17,581 nt of DNA from NCBI RefSeq assembly GCF_000003605.2, contig NW_003143794.1, positions 425,778-443,358 on the forward strand. The letters run 5' to 3'. The position numbers and the translations under genes are program-made. Numbering within the stretch: position 1 is the first letter of the stretch; each line of letters begins with the position of its first letter. Below are positions 9,752-17,581 of this stretch, piece by piece. Under the pieces are notes generated by a model. That model saw only the letters and a program-made list of their open reading frames with translations. It ran no database searches and was not told the origin of the DNA. This DNA comes from Saccoglossus kowalevskii (taxonomy: Eukaryota > Hemichordata > Enteropneusta > Harrimaniidae).

Positions 9752-9966
9752 CACGTGTTACATGTATGGACTATGCGCATGCGTACACTCGTATTTCCAT
9801 TTCTGCACATGTGACGTAAATGCGAGTAACGTGTTTACTATTAAAATACGTGTGTCAACCACTGTCCATTGATGTATCTACCGCTGGTATACTAATTCAC
9901 TAATATCAGCTGGTTTCAGTGTCACGTGGCATTATTGTCCGAGTACGTCACGGCGTCCGCCATCTT
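9752..9966 (-). promoter_or_regulatory. Promoter-like cluster, probably of the sulfotransferase gene
   Basis: Within about 215 bp there are an E-box CACGTG at 9752-9757, an NRF1-like TGCGCATGCG at 9774-9783, a GTGACGTA half CRE near 9810, a second CACGTG at 9923-9928, a TACGTCAC half CRE near 9944 and a YY1-like AAGATGGCGG on the minus strand ending near 9957. NRF1, CRE, E-box and YY1 sites are typical of TATA-less animal promoters, and YY1 sites usually point in the direction of transcription, here leftward to the sulfotransferase. The ATG in the YY1 word (9963-9961) reads five codons plus two bases to a GT at 9946, which matches the phase of the acceptor at 9002; that donor (GTACTC) is weak, so the exon is speculative. 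Confidence 0.35.
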
Positions 9967-10046
9967 AATCTATGTAGTTCGTAAGTAGTTGTGTAATACT
10001 CACTAAAATTGGTCATCCACGTATATAACTATCTCATTCCCACCAC

Positions 10047-10208
10047 GACATCACGCGCGGATTTAGGGGGAGGCGCGCCAGCCCCCCCCCCCCCTTCAGC
10101 CCGCAAAAAAATGACAAATCAATTGACAAACCCAGCCCACCGGAAGTCTACTACGACCACGTCAATAGCGCGCCCCTTTACCGAATTTCTGGATCCGCCA
10201 GTGGACAT
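10047..10208. mobile_element. MITE-like element (10052-10203) with 5-bp target duplication
   Basis: The left end reads CACGCGCGGAT and the right end, reverse-complemented, reads CACTGGCGGAT: 9 of 11 positions match. Both ends then carry, after an offset, a G-run followed by GCGCGC (GGAGGCGCGC and GGGGCGCGC). The element is flanked by GACAT on both sides (10047-10051 and 10204-10208). The body includes a C14 run at about 10081. A length of 152 bp with no coding capacity fits a non-autonomous DNA transposon. A CAC start with a 5-bp duplication is shared by Transib-type elements, but the superfamily cannot be assigned from this copy. Confidence 0.6.
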
Positions 10209-11557
10209 GCCGGATGGTTTTCAATTTGAAAACGCCGCGGAATCCTGAAAAAAGGCATACTCGCGTGGTGTATTTTGGTAAGGTCATGTGTATTGTTGAC
10301 TGTGGCCATCGTGAACTGTATCGGCAACACCAAAATAGCCGACAAGTAGGTGACGTCTTCGAATAAAATAACAGTATTGTTTCAATATCTACTTTTTTTC
10401 TTTTTTCTTTTTTTAGTAATATCGATTTTATTCTTGCGTCAATGTTTGTTTGCATTTCTGTACAGTCTGTGTGTGTAATAAATACATACTGTACTTTTGG
10501 ACTATTGTTACTGCACCGCTAGTTCCACTCATATATTTCGAGATATTTTTAGAGTACATGATAAGGTGGAAACAAAATAGAAACATGCCTACTGTTTATG
10601 GGATATCAGTGAACACTACTCGACTCGTAGATTTTAATAAATGTACATGAGACACGATGGTTATTTTTTTTTTTTAAATCATAATGTAGAAACCGGGATT
10701 TGGACATTATTTCAAAAATAAAACATGTATCCTGTCAGGTCATTGTGTAGATTTCTCGGACAGGAAAAGTTATCATCCCAGTAGTTTTTAATACAATGAC
10801 CACCATCTCTGATTTCAAGGTACACCGTACTAATATTCATTCCCAACGTGTTATTGGGTTTTGATCAATCACATGAAATGGTATTAATATGCGCGAATTG
10901 TTGGAAGTATTTCACGATTCTGCGGGTTCGTCCGTTTTCAGAGTTACCGCGGGATGTGGTTAATCGGAACGGATACGAATCTTTGTGAATTGTCGTACGT
11001 TCAGCGGTCGGGAGTGCGCAAACTAAAATTAGGGCACGCAATGAAGCTGAAACGATTGCCAACAATAATTGGATGTTTACTGCTTATTTCCCGCAATTCG
11101 CAAGTATTCAAACCATCACCTATTTCGTATAATTTCCCACAATCCCAACAACACTGTCGGAAGATTTGCGTTTCTTGCAAAGAAAGTAGTGTCCGTGTGG
11201 TAAGTCTCCAATACAATATTGGGTATTTTCACTTCGTAATAATTCAAATGTTACATATGCATAGATCGGACAGGTTCATATATATGCGACAGACGCTCTT
11301 TATTGTATAGCGTCGGAAGCCTCTACCAAATCACAAGAAGTTTTAAAAATATAATTATTCCACAGCATCATAGAACCAAAAACGTGTATCACGTGACAGA
11401 AACTCGATACATGTTAGCGCTGGACTTGTTTTGTCGTTCAACACGTCTTTTCATTAAACTGCTCCCTCTGGTGGCGAAGCGCTCTGTTATAATGACTAGA
11501 TAGACTTGTCATTGAAACGAACAACTCTGTTACCGTCGTTTGTAATTTATAATATAG
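10209..11557. other. Intergenic stretch, no recognisable gene
   Basis: Several short open frames on both strands show no recognisable domain or codon signature. A 9-bp inverted repeat TATTTTGGT/ACCAAAATA sits at 10271-10279 and 10329-10337. A T/C-rich tract ending in AG at 10415-10416 resembles a + strand splice acceptor, but stops follow in all sensible frames. Confidence 0.5.
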
Positions 11558-11705
11558 CGAATCCCCCAAAACAGTGAAGTTTCTCTAAATCCGCCTCATG
11601 AACGGTATTTTTAACAGAAAGGCAGATTTACACTGTAACGATGTCTCATCGATAGAGGGCGCAATTTAGAAGAACGGTTTTTCGATCTGACTGTGGGGGA
11701 AATCG
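11558..11705. mobile_element. Fold-back MITE-like element with imperfect inverted ends
   Basis: The left end starts CGAATCCCCCAAAACAGT. The right end, reverse-complemented, reads CGATTTCCCCCACAGT. Further in, the arms still pair: TTTCTCTAAATCCGCC on the left and TTCTTCTAAATTGCGCC on the right. So roughly 45-55 bp of each arm are related, with small gaps. The element is about 148 bp and has no coding capacity. No clean target duplication was found, so exact ends are uncertain. Confidence 0.45.
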
Positions 11706-12059
11706 ACGTCATTGCAACGAGCCAAAAGTTACGCTGGGATCTGAAGCATATTGAAATAAAATATATGATATTTTAAAGAGGGAGTAAGTGAGATGAGTAA
11801 AAACTGCTACTGTTTGAATTTGCGTACGTAGAAGATTGGAATGGTTTTAAATAGCAATGAAGCCGTATAAGCCGACCCGTATAAATAGGAAATGCCCAAA
11901 TCACCGAAATCTTTCCAAACTGGAAATTGCGTATTTGTTCTTAATAGCGTTCATTATGTATTCACTTGTCCCGGCAGTCGTCTGCAAATAAATTTAAAAT
12001 TCGTCATTATTCATACTGAAGTGTGATATATGTGCCATTTTTTCATCGACTTTCATTTT
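11706..12059. other. Intergenic stretch, nothing recognised
   Basis: AT-rich sequence without open frames of note, between the fold-back element and the CpG-rich block. No repeats or motifs stand out apart from a small CATCGA/TCGATG inverted repeat near 12045-12065. Confidence 0.4.
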
Positions 12060-12290
12060 CGATGGTCGTCGCGCAGCGCAGCGCGTGTTCTAATTTCATG
12101 TAAATAAACAATGTATTTTACACGCGTTGTATACGTCACTATGAGTCCCATATCGAACAGGAAGCGGCGTGACGACTGCCGCCCTTTAAGGACGCGGCGG
12201 TCAGTTCTGAATTGCATTATTTGGTAGTTAAGCTGTCGTTGTCGTTAACAATTGAGACGAAAAAATGGCTCAGGATCACGGAAAGTGAAA
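12060..12290 (+). promoter_or_regulatory. CpG-rich block, candidate promoter and first exon of an unseen + strand gene
   Basis: In otherwise AT-rich DNA this block is dense in CG dinucleotides, for example GCGCAGCGCAGCGCG near 12073 and GAAGCGGCGTGACGACTGC near 12162, and GACGCGGCGG near 12190. It also holds GTGACG and TACGTCAC-like half CREs. Downstream is ATGGCTCAGG at 12265 with A at -3 and G at +4. The frame closes after seven codons (TGA at 12286-12288), but a GTGAAA at 12285 could act as a weak donor. No downstream exon was identified, so this is a promoter candidate only. Confidence 0.3.
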
Positions 12291-12687
12291 CATTGGTAAC
12301 AACTGCTTAAGTATACATATAAATTTAAATGGCGGTTTGTACTCCTTCGTGCTTAATTTAATAGCCAGACGTCGCGCGCAAAGAACGTAATGGGTAGACG
12401 ATACATGCTACTGATGAAGCTACTTAATTCCAAAATAAGTATTAAAGGGGCTGTCAACTGAAACTCGGAAATAATGATTCATTGGGGAACATAGATTATC
12501 TTTCTAAATGTTGGGAAGTTAGAACCACAGGTCGCCACCCTTCGATGTAACCCTGTATTCAAACAAAGTATATAGAACATGGTACACTTGTATTAAAGAG
12601 ACAATTCGAACAACTTTGGCCATGTTTAAATAATTATTTTTCATAATACAGCATTGTATGATTCTGAAAACATTCGTATTCAACTAA

Positions 12688-12742
12688 AATGATTTAATCA
12701 AATACCGTGGCAATGCGTTTATGGCTATTTGATTAAATCATT
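12688..12742. repeat. 17-bp perfect inverted repeat, 21-nt loop
   Basis: AATGATTTAATCAAATA at 12688-12704 is matched exactly by its reverse complement TATTTGATTAAATCATT at 12726-12742. Partial pairing (TTCAA/TTGAA) continues just outside. An A11 run follows. It could be a small fold-back element or a hairpin in a transcript. Confidence 0.7.
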
Positions 12743-12757
12743 TGAATTGAAAAAAAA

Positions 12758-12796
12758 AAACATTAGGCCACGGGGACTGTCGACAGTCTAATGTTT
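12758..12796. repeat. Nested inverted repeat around a 14-bp perfect palindrome
   Basis: AAACATTAG (12758-12766) pairs with CTAATGTTT (12788-12796). Inside it, off-centre, is the perfect palindrome GACTGTCGACAGTC (12775-12788). It sits only 15 bp from the 17-bp inverted repeat, so the two may belong to one inserted element. Confidence 0.5.
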
Positions 12797-14239
12797 CAGT
12801 TATATATCACTCACCATTGATTATTAACGGAAAACCATATCACCGATAGATTCTGTTCTGCATATACCATCTTCGCAATGTTGGAAACACTTTAGTCTAG
12901 GGTGGATACCTTCCTTGTTTACGCAGTCGCTGTGTTCTAAGCACGACTTGGGTCTACTATGGCGTGTTTAATTTGCAGTCGTCTAAGGCCACATCCTCGC
13001 CACTCACCTAGAATCATGGAAAATGACGTCATATCAATTTGAATTTAAAATAGGATCAGAGTGCAAAAAATATATGCCGTCTTCTAAATAGCCAAATGAA
13101 TATATCTTAGATATCTGTTAGCTCTATGGCGCTATGAATATTGGGATACTGTAGAACACAATATTAGTAACGTGCAAAATAAAGAAGGGAAGAATTCCTT
13201 GTGAAAATAAAAAAACAGCAATGTGGGTATACATGTTTAAATACTAGTAATTGTCTTTGGTCTTACCTTATCTTACCAAAAAACTAATATCATAATGGAA
13301 TAATTTATTGTAAAAAGAAGACGTTGCTTTACCTGAACATACTGAAGTATTCGTTCGATAGAATCTTAAATAAGCTTATCCCCGTGCGTTTCTAATGTGT
13401 AAAATATTGATGGTCAATAGTCTGACGTCACAGTCCTAGTTCTTTTTTTAGTTAAATGTGTATATCATAGGATTGTAGAAAGTATGTATATCTTAAGAAC
13501 AAGCTTAAATATGGTCTATAAAATTGAAGACATTCGGAGTTTCTATAAGTAAATGGAAATGTTTAACATGAACTATTTGTATATAGAACTGTGAAATTGT
13601 GATTACTACAGTGTTCTGCGGACTACCATTTCGGTGTTTAGCATGGTGATACACAGTACCTCTATAGACATGTTACCTGTATACGCATGTGCTTGCACAA
13701 ATAATTCGCCGCTGGTGGCGCATTCTCTTTTAACTCCGATTTTTTTTTTAAATTCAATGTTTGAATACAAGTAAATAAATACAATATTGCCATGAAAACA
13801 AAAGCATTTGACATATGAACACACATTATATCATAGTGTTAGTATTTAAATACATGCATCAGATATTAATAATTCGAAGTAAATTTATAAATAAATGTTT
13901 CACAAACATCGTGATATTCTTGTTTCCGCTTATAATTTTCGAGATCGCATAAACAAGTTCTTTAATTTGACGTGAGGGAATATTTCAGTTTTCAAACAGT
14001 GACTGACCCGGGGTAGGACCACAAGAAGGTTGTTAACCAACATCGCGTGAAACTAATGTAATTAAATAAATATAAATATACTAGTATAACTTGGCATAAT
14101 GACAAGAGACGGTAAGTCGTGTCACACTTCTGTGTAATTAGGGCACCAACAGACTTAAGGGCACATAGCCAGTGTAATGTCATGAATTAGTTTGCGCGTA
14201 TCTGTTGTCCGACTTATTTAGTTGCTTACTAATGAATGG

Positions 14240-14796
14240 CTGTTATATCTGTCATCGTTTAGGCTCATGCGAGGTTCTAGACCGAACTTGACTCAGTGAT
14301 ATGGACCTAATTACGATATAACCGTCGTCATCCGGACCGCTATTTCTGACAGTTGGGTATTCGCAGTTAGTAATGTAATGAACGATTAATCAAAAGATAT
14401 GACGTATCCAGTACTTAGTGTGATTGGCTATGTGCAAGTTGAATGTGTGAAGGCCACGCCTTAGAGTCTTTATACTGCTTTGTAATTGGTTAAGGTTTTG
14501 AAAGTGAATAAAGTTGTTTTAGTTGGTCTTGGCGAGAACATCACGAGAGACGCCGTCTTGGGCCAGCCTTGCGATAGTCTTGGGGATTTTTCCCCAGGGC
14601 GCTGTGCCTTATAGAGTGCTCGACTGACCGACTAAAGACGAGAGTTGATACGTATTTCGTTGTGTGTGTCTATTTGACTGTAAAGCTTAAGTGACTTTCC
14701 CGATCCCGCACCTCAAGCAGACGAGATATAGAGACCAGACGATACCCCCCCGGCACGTGTCGAGAACCCAGGGGAGAAGGATTTACCCCTGATAGT
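14240..14796 (+). other. Promoter-like or LTR-like block, identity open
   Basis: ATTGGC (inverted CCAAT) lies near 14422, TTTATACT near 14469 and GAATAAAG near 14505, in the order and spacing seen in compact LTRs (CCAAT, TATA, poly-A signal). More GC-rich sequence follows, with a GGGGA/TCCCC hairpin near 14580-14597. I could not find matching TG...CA ends, a target duplication or a primer-binding site, so this could equally be an ordinary promoter with a non-coding leader. Confidence 0.2.
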
Positions 14797-15010
14797 AATA
14801 CTGTAAAACACATTGAAATAGCTACATGCCATGTTAGTGAATTTGACTCCATGCAAAAATTAACAAAATCTTAATTTAGCTAAAATGCCAACAATCTCAT
14901 TGTGAGAATATACTTTATTCTAAATTAGCGACATCTTGAATTAGCGAAATACAGTTTAGCTAAATTGGCTAAAATGACATGCTAGCTAAAAAGACGTGTT
15001 TTACAGTATT
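14797..15010. mobile_element. MITE with 15-bp perfect terminal inverted repeats
   Basis: AATACTGTAAAACAC at 14797-14811 is matched exactly by GTGTTTTACAGTATT at 14996-15010. The 214-bp body is AT-rich and contains several TTAGCTAAA and TTAGCGAAA-type words, with no coding frame. If the ends are set at CTGTAAAACAC, each is flanked by TA, as in Tc1/mariner-type elements; no longer target duplication is apparent. Confidence 0.7.
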
Positions 15011-16008
15011 GTTTACATTGAAAAATAATTTGCAATCAAGTAAAAAAAATACATACAAACTTACGTAAATGATTACGTTTTTTTTTTAAAAGCAAATAAG
15101 TATAAACGAAATTGATTTATCCAGACATGCATCAGTAAACCATGCAGTTTGTTGTGCAAATGTGATTGGTTCAATCATAGAACTCACAATGACGTAGGGT
15201 CTTTGGTTCAATAAAGCATATTTCAATAATCATAGTAGATTGATTATTTCAACAAATGATACACGTCGACCGGAATATTTATTGTCAGATTTATTGCGAT
15301 TGTTTTTTTGTTTGTTTTTTTCAAATACAGTGACGTCATATCCAAATATAAGAATATAATAAAACGTTTATGGGATACATCTTATAAATTCCTGGTAAAA
15401 TTTAATATTCCGCCAAATGTGGTCATTACAAAAGCTTGTGCCAGCAAATGACCTATTAACAGCATTGCGTCGTGTGAAACAGAACACAGTGCGAACTAAA
15501 TATTTGTCGCCCTCGCCCTCTACGTTGAGATTTAACATGAAGAATAAATTACTATTATAAGTAGAACTGTGAACTGTGTTGTGCTCGTGTTGTTATGGTA
15601 ACGCATTCCTGTGATGAATTCGAACGAGTTAGTATGTATACAACAATCAAACCTGTATAACTAGGATGTAAATCAAATGAAAAATCCTTGACCGTGACGT
15701 AAGCGGTGAGCAAACTTTCTTCCTCAGGCTGAAACAGACAACGGTACAACACTTTGAGCTGAATAGGTTGGGTAGAAGACTCAACTGCTATTTAATATTT
15801 ATATTTAAAAGTCTGCAAACTTTTTCAGATATAATATGAAAAACAGATACTGTTATGTTGCAAACAAAAAAGTGTAAATAAAAGGTTCAGGATACCTTTC
15901 TACGTGAAAAGATTCCCTTTCGATTTCAAATGGTCAACCGTTACTCTTTTTAAGAAAAGCACTGCTCGCCGTTTGCGACAAGAATTCCTCATCTGATTTG
16001 GTGAACAA

Positions 16009-16050
16009 CATTTTGCTCACCGAATTTTGCTTACCAGCATTTCGCTAACC
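16009..16050. repeat. Three-copy degenerate 13-15-bp repeat
   Basis: CATTTTGCTCACC, GAATTTTGCTTACC and AGCATTTCGCTAACC follow one another directly at 16009, 16022 and 16036. The last, reverse-complemented, gives GGTTAGCGAAATG, which shares the core TTAGCGAAAT with the interior of the MITE at 14797-15010. Confidence 0.5.
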
Positions 16051-17309
16051 ACTTATACAACCTCCAAACTATTACGCATGTGTGCCTCACTGTGCATAAC
16101 AGTGTTATGTGCTTGGATTCATTCACACCTGGCGAGTTACTATGACATAGCTATATGTTTACTACGCTCACGGTGGGCCCGTCCGGCGACCCTACGCACT
16201 CTATATTATTCAACTGTACTAGTATTTCAACACGAATACAGAAAATGGTAATATGCATAGTAGTTTGCAGCATGTTCGATAGTTGTTGCTGTCACCCATG
16301 GCGCCAATGGGCTGTACTATTAAACACCGTGACTCATTCATCTGTCAATTTCAGCGTCTTCTTCTTTGGAAAATTTAATCAATGGTAATTATGAGTGTCT
16401 GACGCAATCCTAATTGGTCGTCTTTCGTTCAGATTCCCCCAAAACACACATTTAAAAATCTTTAGGCAATGTACGCAATCGAATATCGCTAGAAAACTCG
16501 TGTCAAAGTTAAATACTTATTTTTCGAAATGTTAATTTTACTCAAAAAATGTTTACTGTTAAAGATTGCCGGGTCCATTGCCCTGTTTCACATGATTGAC
16601 ACAGTCTCCTAGCGTGTTGATATGAGTAGACGTTGTTTAACGTGTTTTAAGTTGCCTGTCATTCGACGTATTGCGCAATCCCTTAAAGTATGGGAACTTC
16701 TCTCTCTCCAATTTCCGAATACACATTTAAAAGGCCCGGAGACAATAAACAATGAAACATATAGAATACCATTGGCGCTAGTAACCCCTTTTAGAGTTGA
16801 CCTGCAACACTAAATAGACTAAATACTTTTACTGTGATTGTAACCTGGGGCACCACCATGCCTGTTATATCCATGATTAGCGGCCAGACTTAGTTTGGAT
16901 TATGAAATACCATATAACGGTCTACGCATGATTATGACTTCAATATAAAAGCACGACATGGCCAATCCCATGTAAGCATAGCATAAGTTGGGATACACGA
17001 AGTCGTTTCACGTTATAAAATTAAATTGAATATTAATATTTTCACTGTATGTCCGTGTGTAATAGCCGAACTACTGTTAACAGCGACAATCTCATAGGAT
17101 AGAACATGTTCCCGGTGAATAGTTATGTAATAGCGATGAAATATATGTATTAAATGTTAAATAAGAAATATGGATGACAGATGTATGAAATAATAATTAA
17201 AACAACACGTCATTTTTATTTTTATTGCTTTTACTGGTATGTTTTCTATTTTTGGTTGTATCGATATACTATAAATAAAATAATAAAATGGAATAGATCA
17301 ATTTAAATT

Positions 17310-17344
17310 ACTGTTTGTTTGTTTATTTTTTTGTTTGTTTGTTT
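17310..17344. repeat. (TTTG)n microsatellite
   Basis: Runs of TTTG words are interrupted once by TATTTTTTT. On the minus strand the interruption supplies an AATAAA near 17326-17331. It is a simple-sequence repeat. Confidence 0.8.
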
Positions 17345-17581
17345 ACAATTCGATTACATATTTTGTCATCCGGCAGCGGAGGACATAACATCGTGACCGT
17401 TCCTTGTACCGTTGGCTGTGCAGTAGAAGCCGTTACGCTGGTTACATTAACAACACAATAAATAAGGAGTTATCATAAAATAAAAAAATGTACACCATTG
17501 AACCAGTATGATGACCATATGACGTTGGATTGTACAGATTGAAGCAGCATATTACAATTCATCGTCCAATCGAATGTGTTC

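Larger units (their letters stand above)
12291..14239. other. Intergenic or intronic stretch, no recognisable gene
   Basis: AT-rich, with no frame of interest. It contains two neighbouring inverted repeats at 12688-12796 (listed separately) and two perfect CRE octamers TGACGTCA at 13024-13031 and 13423-13430. If the block at 12060-12290 is a promoter, this may be intron. Confidence 0.45.
15011..17365. other. Intergenic stretch, no recognisable gene
   Basis: Short open frames on both strands have no recognisable domain. Visible features are a perfect TGACGTCA at 15331-15338, a short degenerate repeat at 16009-16050, and a (TTTG)n microsatellite at about 17310-17344. The segment 16950-17345 is particularly AT-rich. 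Confidence 0.45.

Noticed and set aside
10271-10337. 9-bp inverted repeat TATTTTGGT/ACCAAAATA
   Set aside because: Short arms with a 49-nt loop are expected by chance in AT-rich DNA of this length.
10385-10416. T/C-rich tract ending in AG, like a + strand splice acceptor
   Set aside because: Sequence after the AG has stops early and no recognisable coding content; simple T-rich tracts are common here.
10954-11310. 118-residue + strand frame
   Set aside because: There is no domain, no repeat of codon pattern and no flanking signals, and an overlapping minus-strand frame is equally open; I regard it as chance.
14670-14852. 60-residue minus-strand frame overlapping the left end of the MITE
   Set aside because: It crosses the inverted-repeat border of the element and has no recognisable features.

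Overview
This looks like AT-rich nuclear DNA from an invertebrate animal. The evidence is long non-coding stretches with microsatellites, two large satellite arrays, several short inverted-repeat elements, an animal-type fatty-acid-binding protein and a Golgi-type sulfotransferase with a likely splice acceptor. A lophotrochozoan such as a mollusc, annelid or brachiopod is my best guess, but nothing here fixes the phylum. I see no bacterial operon, no rRNA or tRNA gene, no CRISPR array and no intact transposase or reverse transcriptase.

Layout. 1-511 is the right end of a 36-bp tandem repeat. 839-1246 (+) is a complete FABP-family gene without introns, with E-boxes and an AT-rich TATA-like box upstream. 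1247-4555 has no recognisable gene. 4556-5295 (-) is a decayed copy of the sulfotransferase gene. 6052-6972 is a satellite built wholly of 4-bp words, containing a roughly 260-bp internal duplication. 7819-9001 (-) is the long terminal coding exon of an apparently intact type II membrane sulfotransferase. About 750 bp upstream of that exon, 9752-9966 carries an NRF1-like site, two E-boxes, CRE-like half sites and a YY1-like AAGATGGCGG on the minus strand, a plausible promoter for this gene.

10052-10203, 11558-11705 and 14797-15010 look like three unrelated non-autonomous inverted-repeat elements; the first has a 5-bp target duplication and the third has 15-bp perfect terminal repeats. 12060-12290 is a CpG-rich island that may be the start of an undetected + strand gene. 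The right end (15011-17581) is mostly non-coding, with one weak candidate for a terminal exon on the minus strand near 17366-17437.

The main biological story is a tandem sulfotransferase pair in the same orientation. One copy is intact and one is broken, with a tetramer satellite between them. The broken copy keeps both PAPS-binding motifs with mostly synonymous differences, which suggests it was a working gene before it was lost. I found no convincing novel multi-gene system. The most unusual single gene is the intronless FABP.
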